Below are positions 1-10,323 of a stretch of 64,000 bases of DNA, in pieces. Position 1 is the first letter of the stretch, and every line of letters starts with the position of its first letter. The notes beneath the pieces were generated by a model, which was not told the origin of the DNA, searched no databases, and was given only the letters and a program-made list of their open reading frames with translations. The DNA is taken from contig CP097971.1 in NCBI GenBank assembly GCA_023703615.1, positions 22,315-86,314 of the forward strand, written 5' to 3'. Made by a program: the position numbers and the translations under genes. The stretch is from SAR86 cluster bacterium (lineage in GTDB: Bacteria; Pseudomonadota; Gammaproteobacteria; Magnimaribacterales; D2472).

Positions 1-1
1 G

Positions 2-376
2 GATTTTCCTACGTGTCAAGGTACTTATATTCCAGAAATGGATTTCAAAAATGGATTCAATCTTAATCAAGAGGTTGGACCTAATTATTTATATGGCCTC
101 CTTGATAATCCTGCAAGAGTGGCAATTCATTATTCCCATAGGGTTTCTGCTATTTTATTAACAATAATCTTTTTAATTTTGATGTCTAAGCTGTGGTTTA
201 GTGTTGCAGCTCCAATGGCTTCCACACTCGGTATACTCCTTTTAACTCAAATAACACTGGGTATTATCAATGTAGTTTATGTGTTGCCTCTATATGTTGC
301 AATAGGACATAATCTTGTGGCCGCTTTATTATTGCTTGCAGTATTTTCAGTAAATCATTTAGCTTGGAAAAAATGA
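2..376 (+). CDS. ctaA: Heme A synthase COX15/CtaA, C-terminal part (cut by window start)
   Basis: This membrane enzyme oxidises the C8 methyl of heme O to the formyl of heme A for aa3-type cytochrome oxidase. The frame is open to the left edge, so the true start lies outside the window. The visible part begins with DFPTCQG, typical of the loop before the second half of COX15. It then shows three hydrophobic segments, with HYSHR near the start of one helix and GHN in the last; both carry histidines of the kind that bind heme in this family. Its stop overlaps the start of cyoE in an ATGA, so the two are translationally coupled. Together with cyoE and the SCO gene it forms an oxidase-assembly block. 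Confidence 0.9.
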   Translation, partial: DFPTCQGTYIPEMDFKNGFNLNQEVGPNYLYGLLDNPARVAIHYSHRVSAILLTIIFLILMSKLWFSVAAPMASTLGILLLTQITLGIINVVYVLPLYVAIGHNLVAALLLLAVFSVNHLAWKK

Positions 377-1233
377 AAGTTATTAAAAGTTACTACGATT
401 TGTGCAAACCAAACGTAGTATACATGATGCTCATTTGTGCTCTTGTCGGTATGTTATTAGCAGAAGATTCAGTGGCATCATACTCTTACTTATTAGTTTC
501 ATTGATTGGCATAGCTCTTTGCTCAGGATCGGCAGCAGCAATAAATCAAGTTATAGATAGAAAAGCAGATGCTGCAATGACAAGAACTGACCAAAGACCT
601 ATTCCTCAAGGGGAATTAAGCCCATTTCATGCTTCATGTTTTGCATTTTTTATTGGATCTTTAGGATCTCTCATTTTATTTATGTTTGTTAATACTTTAA
701 CAATGGTACTAACAATAGCTTCTTTAATTGGCTATGCATTTGTTTATACCATTTATTTAAAAAGAGCAACGCCACAAAATATTGTCATAGGAGGTCTGGC
801 GGGTGCTGCTCCTCCTTTACTTGGTTGGTCAGCTGTGTCAAATACAATTGATCCATACGCTTTACTGCTTGTCTTAATAATATTTGTATGGACGCCTCCA
901 CACTTTTGGGCTTTAGCAATTTATAGAAAAGATGAATATGCAAAAGAATCAATTCCCATGTTGCCAGTAACTCATGGAGTTGCTTTTACAAAACTTCAAA
1001 TAGTTTTATATACATTAATTTTATTTATAGTAAGCCTTTTACCATATGTAGTTTTAATGTCAGGTTTTATATATTTAATCTCAGCGATCATTCTTGGATT
1101 AATTTTTCTTTTCTATAGTATAAAATTATATTTAAGTGATGATATTGAAATTGCTATGCAAACATTTAATTTTTCAATTTATTATATTTTCTTAATATTC
1201 TTAAGTCTTTTGGTTGATCATTTTGTCTCATAA
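373..1233 (+). CDS. cyoE: Protoheme IX farnesyltransferase (heme O synthase)
   Basis: This integral membrane UbiA-superfamily prenyltransferase adds farnesyl to heme B to give heme O, the substrate of the upstream heme A synthase. The prenyl-diphosphate motif NxxxDxxxD is visible at N58, D62 and D66, followed by TRTDQRPIPQG. A second acidic loop, YRKDEYAKESIPMLP, lies near the middle, and about nine hydrophobic segments follow the family pattern. I chose ATG 373 because it overlaps the upstream stop as ATGA; a TTG at 364 would add three residues. The length (286 aa) is normal. The SCO gene starts on the base after its stop. Confidence 0.96.
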   Translation: MKVIKSYYDLCKPNVVYMMLICALVGMLLAEDSVASYSYLLVSLIGIALCSGSAAAINQVIDRKADAAMTRTDQRPIPQGELSPFHASCFAFFIGSLGSLILFMFVNTLTMVLTIASLIGYAFVYTIYLKRATPQNIVIGGLAGAAPPLLGWSAVSNTIDPYALLLVLIIFVWTPPHFWALAIYRKDEYAKESIPMLPVTHGVAFTKLQIVLYTLILFIVSLLPYVVLMSGFIYLISAIILGLIFLFYSIKLYLSDDIEIAMQTFNFSIYYIFLIFLSLLVDHFVS

Positions 1234-1869
1234 ATGAACGCTATAAAAAAAAATATAATAATAATAATTCTTTTTATATTTGTGGTTCTTGCTTTATTCA
1301 TAAATAAATTAACAACACCTAGAACTTTAAGTACAAATGACTTGTTAATAAATGGGCTTTATATTTTTGATGAACCTAAACAAATCTCTAATTTTGAATT
1401 TTTTACTTCAAACAATAAATCTTTTACAAAAGAGGACTTAATCGGTAAGTGGACATTAATGTATTTTGGTTTTTCCAGATGTCCAGACGAATGCCCAACT
1501 ACAATGTACGAACTATCGAAACTAATAAAAATCTTAAGAGAAAAAGGCTCTAAACTTGACGACAAACAATGGATTTTAATTAGCATAGATCCAGAGAGAG
1601 ATTCGCCTAACGAGATAGATACTTATGCCAAAGGATTTGATAGCAGTTTTATTGGAGCAAGCAGCTCAAGAGCTATGTTGCTAAGTTTAGCTACTCAACT
1701 TTCTGTTAATAATATTAATCCATCAAAAAATAGTACAGATCATTCTCATTTAGATAATCACGTTAATAATATTATTTTATTCAATCCCAATGGTGAATAT
1801 GTTGGTATATTTCGACCACCATTCAGCACTCCAAGACTTTCCCTAACATACCAATCAATAACAAATTAA
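1234..1869 (+). CDS. SCO1/SenC-type copper chaperone for cytochrome oxidase
   Basis: A membrane-anchored thioredoxin-fold protein expected to deliver copper to the CuA site of cytochrome c oxidase or to keep its thiols reduced. Residues 7-25 form an N-terminal signal anchor. The copper-binding CxxxC is C83/C87 in FSRCPDECP, and the distal histidine ligand is probably H176 in DNHVNNIILF. The start ATG directly abuts the cyoE stop. Its end overlaps the end of the convergent quinone oxidoreductase gene by four bases. Position after ctaA-cyoE supports the oxidase-assembly role. Confidence 0.92.
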   Translation: MNAIKKNIIIIILFIFVVLALFINKLTTPRTLSTNDLLINGLYIFDEPKQISNFEFFTSNNKSFTKEDLIGKWTLMYFGFSRCPDECPTTMYELSKLIKILREKGSKLDDKQWILISIDPERDSPNEIDTYAKGFDSSFIGASSSRAMLLSLATQLSVNNINPSKNSTDHSHLDNHVNNIILFNPNGEYVGIFRPPFSTPRLSLTYQSITN

Positions 1870-2864
1870 ATTTTTATTATGACTTTGCCTTTTGCTTTCC
1901 TATCTTTTAAATGAGCAATTGCACTTGCACCATCCTCTAATAAAAATGAATCTGAAACTTCTGGATTAATTTTTCCTTGTGAATGCAGTTCAAAAAGCTC
2001 TTGAAAATTCTGTTTATTTTCTTCTGGGAACATTCCAACCCATGCACCCCAAAATACTCCAACAATCTTCATACCTTTTAAAAGAGCAAGATTAATCGGG
2101 ATCTTTGGAATTTCCCCAGCTGCAAATCCAATTACTAAATATCTTCCATCCCAAGCCGTTGCTCTTATGCATGGCTCAGAATATGCGTCACCAATTGGAT
2201 CATAAACAACATTCACACCAATACCTCCGGTTAATTCTTTAATCTTTGAAGAAAGTTTTTTTTGTTGATCTCTATCAAGATTTCCACTTGGGTAGATAAA
2301 ACCCTCATCAGCACCATGCTTTATGCATAAGTCTATTTTTTCTTGAGTAGATGCTGCAGCTATAACCTTAGCACCCATAGCTTTTCCGAGCTCAACTGTT
2401 GCAAGCCCAACGCCTCCAGCAGCACCAAGAACAAGTAACGTTTCTCCTTCCTTTAATTCTGCCCTTTGTTTTAGAGCATATAAAGAAGTTCCATAGGTCA
2501 TAGGAAGAGCTGCAGCAGTTTCATAATTCATTGTTTCCGGAATCCTTACCACTGAACTTTTGTGAACAACAATTTTCTCTGCAAAAGCTCCAAGACCAGT
2601 CATTGCAAATACTCGGTCACCAATCTCTATATTCTTTACCCCTTCGCCAATAGCAGAAACAATTCCTGAAGACTCGCCACCCGGGCAGAAGGGAAGTTCT
2701 GGTTGAAACTGATATAACCCTTGAATCATTAAAACATCAGGAAAATTTACACTTGCAGCTTTGTTATCTATTACAACATGATCTTGAATAGCTTTAGGTT
2801 CTGGAACGTCATTAACTTCTAGCTTTTCAGGCCCACCTAATTCTGTACATTGTAATGCTTTCAT
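1866..2864 (-). CDS. NADPH:quinone oxidoreductase family (zinc-free medium-chain dehydrogenase)
   Basis: A cytosolic MDR-superfamily oxidoreductase of 332 aa. The N-terminal GroES-like part contains the family stretch NFPDVLMIQGLYQ, and the Rossmann nucleotide-binding motif is LGAAGGVGLATVELGKAMGAKV near residues 145-167. No cysteine/histidine zinc-ligand set is apparent, as expected for quinone-oxidoreductase-like members. It resembles proteins annotated as acryloyl-CoA or crotonyl reductase-like and NADPH:quinone reductase; the substrate cannot be fixed from sequence. It is the last gene of a minus-strand run (dsbB, pckA, gshA, this gene), nine bases after gshA, and converges on the SCO gene. 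Confidence 0.85.
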   Translation of the reverse strand: MKALQCTELGGPEKLEVNDVPEPKAIQDHVVIDNKAASVNFPDVLMIQGLYQFQPELPFCPGGESSGIVSAIGEGVKNIEIGDRVFAMTGLGAFAEKIVVHKSSVVRIPETMNYETAAALPMTYGTSLYALKQRAELKEGETLLVLGAAGGVGLATVELGKAMGAKVIAAASTQEKIDLCIKHGADEGFIYPSGNLDRDQQKKLSSKIKELTGGIGVNVVYDPIGDAYSEPCIRATAWDGRYLVIGFAAGEIPKIPINLALLKGMKIVGVFWGAWVGMFPEENKQNFQELFELHSQGKINPEVSDSFLLEDGASAIAHLKDRKAKGKVIIKI

Positions 2865-2873
2865 ACCAACCCC

Positions 2874-4367
2874 CTACAATTTTGAATTGTATGTTTCTAT
2901 AAATTTATCGATACTAATTTCATTTGAATTATTTATCTTATCAAATTTTTTAAGGGATTCATTAACCTTAATCTTGATATCATCATTAATATTAGATATT
3001 TTTTTTAATTCATTGAAATGCTCTTTTGATTTTTTCAATGCGTGATCATGGAAGCTAGTTCTTATTTTTAAATTGAATTTATTTATTGAAAGTTTTGCTA
3101 CGGCTTGAATATATTTTTCATCTAAATTATTAGCAATAATACTTAGCTCATTTATATAATCTTCTCGCGCACTACTTAACTCTATATTTTTACCTTTATA
3201 AAAAGTTTTTATATTTTGCAATCTCCCAGAATTAATAATTTTTTCATCACTTTCTTTTATTTTTTGCATTTCTTCATTTGAAATTGAAGGACTAGGCAAT
3301 AAAAGACAATGAAGAAGAATTAAATCTAGTATTCTAATTTGATCTTTTGAAATACCAATAATACTTTCTGAAGATAAATCAATCCCACGAACTTCAACGT
3401 ATCCAATACCTTTTTCTTTCAAAAGCTCATAGGGTCTTTGCCCACTTTCGCCAGATCTTTTTGGCCTAATGGAATCATAAAATTCATTCTCAATTTGTAA
3501 AATACCCGATGAAATTTGTTGAAATTCCATATTTTTATCTCTTAATTTTAAATCATAAAATTTTTTGTATGGCGCGAGAATAGCTTCTTTAATCTTTATT
3601 AAAAATTCATCAAGAGAATTATATTTTATATTTAAATTTTTTTGAGCTTCACTTTGATAGCCAATTTCACTCATTCGTAGAGAGGTAGCACCTTCACTAA
3701 AAACATCTCCAAATTTGTTTATGTCTAAATTATGGTTTCGATTTTTTACAAACGATCCGTCAGCAATACTAGAATCACCAAATTCACTTAAAATAAACCA
3801 ATAAACTCTTTTAAAATTTCTTATTAAGCTTAAATAAGCACTATCAATATCATCTTGTTTGTTACTATTAATTAACTTAACCATTGATTGCTCACTTATT
3901 GAAAAATTATAGTGAATACCTGCAACGCATTGCATGGTAGCTCCATACCGAACCTCTAGACCTTTTCTGTAAATATTTTTTAACTTTCCAATGTTACTGG
4001 TTCCATATTCAGCTATTCTTATTGAGCTTTCATCAGAAATTTTAGGTGGCATAGAAAATGCCCATAACAGTTCTCCATCTTTTAAATTTTTAACTGTATA
4101 AGAATGCAGTGAAAGTAAGAATTCATATAACTCATTAATGTCACTAAAAACTGGCGTAACAAATTCTATTAAAGCTTCGGCAAAATCAGTTGTTATATAT
4201 GGATTTGTTAAGGAAGAACCAAGCCCGATCGGATGAGTCTTTTCAGAAATAGCACCATCTTTGTCAACACGCAAAGATTCTTTTTCAATTCCCCTTTGAA
4301 TCTCTAAAGTACTAAAGAAGTCAATACTCTTTAAGTAGAGTAGTTTTTTTTTAAGTTCACTAGACAT
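2874..4367 (-). CDS. gshA: Glutamate-cysteine ligase, gammaproteobacterial type
   Basis: Catalyses the ATP-dependent joining of glutamate and cysteine, the first step of glutathione synthesis. The 497-aa protein carries the E. coli-type GshA landmarks: [12 protein letters not shown] near the N-terminus (glutamate/metal site), [36 protein letters not shown] and [11 protein letters not shown] chose ATG 4367; a TTG three bases upstream is possible. The start lies inside the end of pckA (8-base overlap), so gshA is probably translationally coupled to a gluconeogenic gene, an unusual pairing. Glutathione made here could serve the exported peroxidase at 39.4 kb only if transported. Confidence 0.95.
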   Translation of the reverse strand: MSSELKKKLLYLKSIDFFSTLEIQRGIEKESLRVDKDGAISEKTHPIGLGSSLTNPYITTDFAEALIEFVTPVFSDINELYEFLLSLHSYTVKNLKDGELLWAFSMPPKISDESSIRIAEYGTSNIGKLKNIYRKGLEVRYGATMQCVAGIHYNFSISEQSMVKLINSNKQDDIDSAYLSLIRNFKRVYWFILSEFGDSSIADGSFVKNRNHNLDINKFGDVFSEGATSLRMSEIGYQSEAQKNLNIKYNSLDEFLIKIKEAILAPYKKFYDLKLRDKNMEFQQISSGILQIENEFYDSIRPKRSGESGQRPYELLKEKGIGYVEVRGIDLSSESIIGISKDQIRILDLILLHCLLLPSPSISNEEMQKIKESDEKIINSGRLQNIKTFYKGKNIELSSAREDYINELSIIANNLDEKYIQAVAKLSINKFNLKIRTSFHDHALKKSKEHFNELKKISNINDDIKIKVNESLKKFDKINNSNEISIDKFIETYNSKL

Positions 4368-5913
4368 CAAAGCCAGGACCAGCAGATACTATCTCTGTCC
4401 CAACTTCGAACTTTTTAAAATTTTCTTGGAATTTAGCAACTAGTTTGCTGAGATATTCATTATACTTTTCTTGATCTTCCCATGTTTCGGCTGGATTTAA
4501 AAGAGATGATTCCACACCGTCTATAGCAACAGGTACTTCTAGGTTTAAACCTTTTATAAATTTTGTTTCAACTCCTTTAAGTTCTCCATTTTGAACAGCA
4601 TTGATTATTCTTCTTGTTGTAGGAATATCAAACCTCGATCCAATTCCATAAGGACCACCAGTCCAGCCTGTATTAACTAAGTAAACTTTTGAACCAAACT
4701 TTTCAATTCTTTTCATTAACAATTTCGCATAAATTCCAGCGGGTCTTGGAAAGAAAGGCGCACCAAAACATGTTGAAAATGTTGACTCAATTGCACTACT
4801 TGAACCAATTTCTGTAGAACCTACTTTAGCTGTATAACCACTTAGAAAATGATATGCTGCTGCTTCTTTTGAAAGTATGGACACAGGAGGAATTAATCCT
4901 GTTAGATCACATGTCAAAAATATCACTGTTTCTGGCTCGCCTGCTGCATTTTCTTTTATGGCATCTTGGATATGTGTTCTTGGATAACAACATCTACCAT
5001 TTTCTGAGAGAGATGTATCATCGTAATCAGGATTTAAATCGTCACTTAAAACAACGTTTTCAATAATACTGCCATGCTTAATGGCCTTATAAATAACTGG
5101 TTCATTTTTTTCTGATAAGTTTATTGTTTTGGCATAGCAACCGCCTTCAAAATTAAATACAGAACCTTCACTCCAACCATGTTCATCATCGCCAATTAAA
5201 GAACAGGATGGATCTGCAGACAATGTAGTTTTACCCGTGCCAGATAGACCAAAAAATAAACAAACTTTTGAATCTGCATTTACGTTTGCGGAACAATGCA
5301 TTGGCAGAACATCTTTCTCCGGCAATAAGAAATTTTGTGCAGAAAACATAGATTTTTTCATTTCACCTGCATATTTCATTCCAGCAATTAAAACCTTTCT
5401 TTTTGCAAAATTTAATATTACACATCCCTCTGAATTAGTACCGTCTATTTCAGGATTACATACAAAGTTTGAGGCACTTAAAATTTGCCATTCCTTCTTA
5501 TTAGAAGAATTGTATTGTTCAGGTACCACAAAGATCAATCTAGAAAATAGACTATGCCATGCAGTTTCAGTTTTAACATTAACTGGCAAATAATGATCTT
5601 CATGAGAGCCTACATGCACTTTTGACGTATAGCGATCTTTTTCTGCCATGTATCTCTCAACTTTATCCCACAAAACGTCAAATTTAACTTCATCGAAAGG
5701 TTTATTTACTTCACCCCAATCAATTAAATCAGATGTCGTACTTTCTTTTACAATAAATCTATCATTTGGACTTCTACCAGTTCGAGCACCTGTTGCTGTT
5801 GAGAAAGCTCCGTTATCTGCTATAACACCCTCATTGTTATCAACAGCTTTTTGAATTAGTTCGTCATTTGTAAGCTCATACACTATTGAGGTCGAGCTAT
5901 TATCATCAGTCAT
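4360..5913 (-). CDS. pckA: Phosphoenolpyruvate carboxykinase (ATP)
   Basis: Converts oxaloacetate and ATP to PEP, CO2 and ADP, the entry to gluconeogenesis. The 517-aa protein has the family hallmarks: [13 protein letters not shown] near the N-terminus, a kinase-1a P-loop [14 protein letters not shown], the kinase-2/metal segment [23 protein letters not shown], and [12 protein letters not shown] near the nucleotide-base site. A 202-base gap separates it from dsbB upstream on the same strand and carries a plausible promoter. With pgk, aldolase, tkt and acs elsewhere in the window it suggests growth on organic acids and acetate. Confidence 0.97.
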   Translation of the reverse strand: MTDDNSSTSIVYELTNDELIQKAVDNNEGVIADNGAFSTATGARTGRSPNDRFIVKESTTSDLIDWGEVNKPFDEVKFDVLWDKVERYMAEKDRYTSKVHVGSHEDHYLPVNVKTETAWHSLFSRLIFVVPEQYNSSNKKEWQILSASNFVCNPEIDGTNSEGCVILNFAKRKVLIAGMKYAGEMKKSMFSAQNFLLPEKDVLPMHCSANVNADSKVCLFFGLSGTGKTTLSADPSCSLIGDDEHGWSEGSVFNFEGGCYAKTINLSEKNEPVIYKAIKHGSIIENVVLSDDLNPDYDDTSLSENGRCCYPRTHIQDAIKENAAGEPETVIFLTCDLTGLIPPVSILSKEAAAYHFLSGYTAKVGSTEIGSSSAIESTFSTCFGAPFFPRPAGIYAKLLMKRIEKFGSKVYLVNTGWTGGPYGIGSRFDIPTTRRIINAVQNGELKGVETKFIKGLNLEVPVAIDGVESSLLNPAETWEDQEKYNEYLSKLVAKFQENFKKFEVGTEIVSAGPGFDV

Positions 5914-5945
5914 TTATTATGTTTTTAATCCTTAAGGGGTGAGTA

Positions 5946-5951
5946 ATTATA
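5946..5951 (-). promoter_or_regulatory. Candidate -10 element for pckA
   Basis: On the minus strand a perfect TATAAT lies 33 bases upstream of the pckA ATG, predicting a leader of roughly 25 bases. No good -35 hexamer sits at the usual spacing, so an activator may be needed. A separate TTGACT lies further upstream in the same 202-base gap with only a weak -10 partner. The rest of the gap holds no recognisable gene. Confidence 0.4.
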
Positions 5952-6115
5952 AGCAAGTAAGTCTAAATATGCTTGTATTTCAATAAATTTTATTAATTAA
6001 TGTAGTGAAGTAAAGATTATTAACTAAAAAAAGTCAATATTTCTAATTAATAGCCTAGAAATAGGATATATCTATGTAATTTATGTAGTTTAAATACAAA
6101 TATAGATGAGCTGCA

Positions 6116-6634
6116 TTATTTAAAATGTGTCATGGTCTTAAATAGATTAGCAATAAAATAAACGCAAAAGAATATTAAACCCCATTCAGCAAAATTAAAT
6201 ATGAATCGCCATACTTCCAAAGCGCATGATGGACCACCTTTATAAACATTTGCAAGACCTTCAAAGAGTCCAAAATATTCAATCTGTGTTGCGAGGGGCA
6301 TATCGCATCCTGGAGTTAACAACGCTATTTCCTCAGAGCTGAGGTTTTGCAGATAGATTAATTTAGATGAAATAACTATACCGTAAATAGATAAGCTTAA
6401 TATCAAAAATCTAACTACATAATTCAATTTCTTTACAAAAAAGCCTACTAATGAAATCAAAGCTATCAACCCAAAAATATATCTTATTAAAATACACAAT
6501 GGACATGCATTTAAATTTAGAAGATTGTCTAACAAAAGTGCTATCAAAATTATTAATGTTGCACATAAACAAGACGCTATTTCAAAATAGTTTTGGTAAA
6601 CTATTTTAATTAACTTTAAAAGTTTCGTTATCAT
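6116..6634 (-). CDS. dsbB: Disulfide bond formation protein DsbB
   Basis: Inner-membrane quinone reductase that re-oxidises DsbA. The 172-aa protein has four hydrophobic segments. The first periplasmic cysteine pair is C44/C47 in CPLC, followed by the quinone-contact arginine R51; the second pair is C110 and C137 (TPGCDMP and GGPSCALE). The spacing matches the family. Its DsbA partner is encoded at 12.1 kb rather than next to it. It is divergent from polA across 30 bases. Confidence 0.93.
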   Translation of the reverse strand: MITKLLKLIKIVYQNYFEIASCLCATLIILIALLLDNLLNLNACPLCILIRYIFGLIALISLVGFFVKKLNYVVRFLILSLSIYGIVISSKLIYLQNLSSEEIALLTPGCDMPLATQIEYFGLFEGLANVYKGGPSCALEVWRFIFNFAEWGLIFFCVYFIANLFKTMTHFK

Positions 6635-6664
6635 TATTCGGGAGTATACATATAAATTTTTATT

Positions 6665-9337
6665 ATGAAAGATAGAATATTTGTAATTGATGGGTCTTCA
6701 TATTTGTATAGGGCTTTTCATGCTATGCCACCACTTTCTACATCTACAGGTATTCCCACTGGAGCAATAAAAGGCGTCACAAATATGTTGATGACACTTA
6801 AAAAGGATTCTGAAGGGTCGCCTATCATTGTTGTATTTGACGCAAAAGGTAAAACATTTAGGAATGATATTTTTTCTTCATATAAAGCAAATAGACCACC
6901 TATGCCAGACGATCTTCGATCACAAATAGAACCAGTCAAACTAATTTGTAAGGCAATAGGATTTCCATTACTAATTATAGATGGAGTTGAGGCAGATGAT
7001 GTAATCGCAACTGTTGCAGAAAAGGCAAAGAATAGAAATTTAAAATGTGTTATTTCTTCACTTGATAAAGATTTAATGCAATTAGTAGAAGATCCCAAGG
7101 TATCAATGATGAATACCATGACTCATCAAATTTTTGATGAAGAAAAAGTTTTAGATAAGTTTGGGGTAAAACCCACACAAATTAGGGACTTGTTAGCATT
7201 AACTGGCGACTCTTCTGATAATATTCCAGGCATACCAAAAGTAGGTCAGAAAACTGCTGCCAAATGGCTAAATGAATTCGAAAACATTAAAAATATTAAG
7301 TCCAATGCAGATTCCATAAAAGGCGTTGTTGGAGATAATTTAAGAGGATTTATAACTGATTTAGATAGAAATATTGAATTGGTGTCCTTAAAAAGAGATG
7401 TTGACTTAAAAGTTAAGTTTGAAGATCTCTTGATTGCAAATCCAAATGAAGACGAACTTGAACGAATTTTTAAAGAGTTAGAATTTACGAATCCTAATTC
7501 AGTTAAAGAAGCTCCTGCTACAAAGAAAGATAATAAATACGAGACAGTTTTAACTGAAAAAGAGCTAAATAATTGGATTTTAAAAATTAATGAATGTAAT
7601 TCATTCGCAATTGATACAGAAACAGATTCTGTTCAAACTGTGTCAGCAAATCTTCTTGGTATTTCTTTATCAGTTTCTGAAAATGAAGGATGTTATATAC
7701 CCTTAGGTCATCAATACGATGATTGTCCCAAACAATTGGAAATGGATTATGTGATAAAAAGCCTTGGCTCCGCGATAGAAGATAATCAAGAAAAAGCAAT
7801 AGGACAAAATCTTAAATTTGATATTCCCATACTTGCAAGACATGGAATTAAGATTACAAAATTTCTAGCAGATACAATGCTTATGTCATATGTATTAAAT
7901 AGCACCGCTACTAGACATGGAATGGATAGGCTGGCTGATTTTTATTTAAATTACAAAACAACAAAATATACTGATGTTACTGGAACAGCCTCAAAGCAAA
8001 TAAGTTTTGCTGAAGTTAAGCTAGATGTAGCTACTGATTATGCTGCTGAAGATGCTGATATTACTCTAAGACTTTATAAGGTTCTTAATAAGTTGTTAAA
8101 AGAAAAACCAACACAGCAAAAGTTGTTAAATGATCTTGAATATCCTCTTGTACACGTTCTTTCAAGAGTCGAACAAAACGGAGCAAAAATTGATAAAAAA
8201 AAGCTATCCAATCATTCAAAAGAATTAAGTGAAAAAATTTCTGATTTAACATCACAAGCATTCAAAATTTCTGGAGAAGAATTTAATTTAGACTCTCCAA
8301 AACAGCTACTAGAGATCTTATATGAAAAACAAGGACTACCCGTTTTAAAAAAAACGCCGAAGGGTCAGCCCTCAACAAATGAAGATACACTTCAAAGATT
8401 ATCTGAGGACTATGAACTCCCTAAGATTATTTTGCAATACAGAACATTGGCAAAATTAAAATCTACTTATACTGATAGTTTAATTAACATAGAAAATCCA
8501 AAAACAAAAAGAATTCATACGTCTTATCAACAAGCAATAACATCAACAGGAAGACTTTCGTCAACAGAACCAAATTTACAAAACATTCCAATCAAAACAG
8601 CTGAAGGAAGGAGAATTAGAGAGGCTTTTGTGCCTGAAAATGGAAATGTTTTAATTTCTGCTGACTATTCTCAAATTGAATTAAGAATAATGGCACACTT
8701 ATCTGAAGACAAAAATCTTACGCATTCTTTTAATAATAATATAGATGTTCATTCATCAACTGCTGCAGAAGTATTTGGCGTATCAATTGATGATGTTAGT
8801 CCAGACCAAAGAAGAAGTGCCAAAGCAATTAATTTTGGATTGATGTATGGCATGTCAGCTTTTGGTCTCACGAGGCAATTAGGAATACCAAGAGGAGAAG
8901 CTCAAGAATATCTTGATACTTATTTTGCCAGATATACAGGGGTTAGGGACTACATGGACAATATAAAAGCTCAAGCAAAAGAAGATAAATATGTTGAAAC
9001 CATCATGGGTCGTCGCCTTTATCTAAACGAAATAAATGCAGCTAATGGTCTTAGGAGACAAGCTGCAGAGAGAGCAGCTATTAACGCACCACTTCAAGGA
9101 TCAGCGGCTGACATCATCAAAAAAGCAATGTTAGATATAGATGAACTTTTATTAAATGAATTGCAAGATGTACAAATGATAATGCAGGTTCACGATGAAT
9201 TAGTTTTTGAGTGTCCAAAAAACAAAGCAGATGCAGTTATGAAAAAGATGAAAGACACTATGGAAGATACAGTAGAACTGAAAATTCCTTTAATAGCTGA
9301 TGCAGCAATTGGTTTGAATTGGAATGAAGCTCATTAA
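6665..9337 (+). CDS. polA: DNA polymerase I
   Basis: Repair and Okazaki-fragment maturation polymerase, 890 aa. Domains in order: 5'-3' nuclease (about 1-290, starting IFVIDGSSYLYRAFHA), 3'-5' exonuclease (about 300-480) and family A polymerase (about 490-890). The proofreading site is intact, with D317 and E319 in IDTETDS, so this is a proofreading form. Polymerase motif A is SADYSQIELRIMAHLS, the O-helix region is RRSAKAINFGLMYG, and motif C is QVHDELVFE. Divergent from dsbB, with engB two genes downstream on the other strand, an arrangement close to that of pseudomonads. Confidence 0.97.
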   Translation: MKDRIFVIDGSSYLYRAFHAMPPLSTSTGIPTGAIKGVTNMLMTLKKDSEGSPIIVVFDAKGKTFRNDIFSSYKANRPPMPDDLRSQIEPVKLICKAIGFPLLIIDGVEADDVIATVAEKAKNRNLKCVISSLDKDLMQLVEDPKVSMMNTMTHQIFDEEKVLDKFGVKPTQIRDLLALTGDSSDNIPGIPKVGQKTAAKWLNEFENIKNIKSNADSIKGVVGDNLRGFITDLDRNIELVSLKRDVDLKVKFEDLLIANPNEDELERIFKELEFTNPNSVKEAPATKKDNKYETVLTEKELNNWILKINECNSFAIDTETDSVQTVSANLLGISLSVSENEGCYIPLGHQYDDCPKQLEMDYVIKSLGSAIEDNQEKAIGQNLKFDIPILARHGIKITKFLADTMLMSYVLNSTATRHGMDRLADFYLNYKTTKYTDVTGTASKQISFAEVKLDVATDYAAEDADITLRLYKVLNKLLKEKPTQQKLLNDLEYPLVHVLSRVEQNGAKIDKKKLSNHSKELSEKISDLTSQAFKISGEEFNLDSPKQLLEILYEKQGLPVLKKTPKGQPSTNEDTLQRLSEDYELPKIILQYRTLAKLKSTYTDSLINIENPKTKRIHTSYQQAITSTGRLSSTEPNLQNIPIKTAEGRRIREAFVPENGNVLISADYSQIELRIMAHLSEDKNLTHSFNNNIDVHSSTAAEVFGVSIDDVSPDQRRSAKAINFGLMYGMSAFGLTRQLGIPRGEAQEYLDTYFARYTGVRDYMDNIKAQAKEDKYVETIMGRRLYLNEINAANGLRRQAAERAAINAPLQGSAADIIKKAMLDIDELLLNELQDVQMIMQVHDELVFECPKNKADAVMKKMKDTMEDTVELKIPLIADAAIGLNWNEAH

Positions 9338-9360
9338 AGCTCTTTTTATTATTACGCTTA

Positions 9361-10269
9361 TTATTTTTTAATACTGTCTATGAATTCTTGAGCTATCTTT
9401 CTTTCAATACCAGTAGAAAAAAAATGACCACCAGAATATTTTTTAACTATTGGATTACTGTAGTTTTTAATAGCTTCTTCAATTAGTTTCGAATCTATTT
9501 CCATATCGTCTTCTGCATAGGCAAAATAGCTAGGGATAAAATTACTCCCAATAATATTATGATCGTAGAGCCTATTCCCCATAGCATTACCTAAAAAGAA
9601 CTCTTTAAAAAAATTCTCTGTTCCTTTAACATCAAATTGTCCAATGTAATGATCTAATAACTTTTTATCCATTAAATCCTCATATTCATCTATTCTTTCT
9701 AAAACACCAGGAACTAAAAATCCTCTAACTAATAAGTCACCATATAAAGGAATTTTTACTATTGATAACAAAGGGACATTTGCAGAATTAATAAGTGGAA
9801 CTTGGTAACCAATAAAGCTAATGTTTTTTAGGTTATTTGAGGCATATTTGGCTACAACTGCAGCACCAAAAGAGACCCCATACAATATTACATCTTCAAC
9901 CTCACAATGCTCAATCAGCTCTCTAAGTTGTTGTTCCATAAGTTCAATGCTTACATTGTTTCGAACTCTATCTGAATAGCCTCTTCCATATTGATCATAG
10001 GTTATGACTCTATAGTTATTATTAAGAAAGACATTTACATATTCTTCATATGCAAGTGATCCAAAAGTAGCACCATGAACTAAAACAATAACTTTGTTAT
10101 TTTTATCTCCAATATCTTTGTACGAAGTAATGCCCGCACTTAATTTAACCTCTTGATAACCAGAATTTAATCTAAATTCATCAATATCAATATTTTCCCT
10201 ATCAAGAGCGAAATATAAAAAAGCTGGAATAACAATAAATATTAAAAAAAGATAGAGAATTTTTTTCAT
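9361..10269 (-). CDS. Membrane-anchored alpha/beta hydrolase
   Basis: A 302-aa alpha/beta-hydrolase-fold protein of unknown substrate. Residues 3-20 form a hydrophobic signal or anchor segment, placing the enzyme in the periplasm or on the membrane. The catalytic triad is suggested by the nucleophile elbow GVSFG (S133), an acid in YAEDDMEI and H282 in SGGHFFS. The oxyanion-hole motif is LVHGATFG. It converges on polA with a 23-base gap and stands 54 bases after the Coq4-like gene on the same strand. A lipase, esterase or C-C hydrolase role is equally possible. Confidence 0.8.
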   Translation of the reverse strand: MKKILYLFLIFIVIPAFLYFALDRENIDIDEFRLNSGYQEVKLSAGITSYKDIGDKNNKVIVLVHGATFGSLAYEEYVNVFLNNNYRVITYDQYGRGYSDRVRNNVSIELMEQQLRELIEHCEVEDVILYGVSFGAAVVAKYASNNLKNISFIGYQVPLINSANVPLLSIVKIPLYGDLLVRGFLVPGVLERIDEYEDLMDKKLLDHYIGQFDVKGTENFFKEFFLGNAMGNRLYDHNIIGSNFIPSYFAYAEDDMEIDSKLIEEAIKNYSNPIVKKYSGGHFFSTGIERKIAQEFIDSIKK

Positions 10270-10323
10270 AAATATATTTCTTCAAATGACTTACTAATCA
10301 TATTCAAAACATCTACCTTCATC

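Noticed and set aside
5237..5593. Antisense open frame opposite pckA
   Set aside because: pckA is certain over the full stretch; the antisense product has no family features and no start signal.
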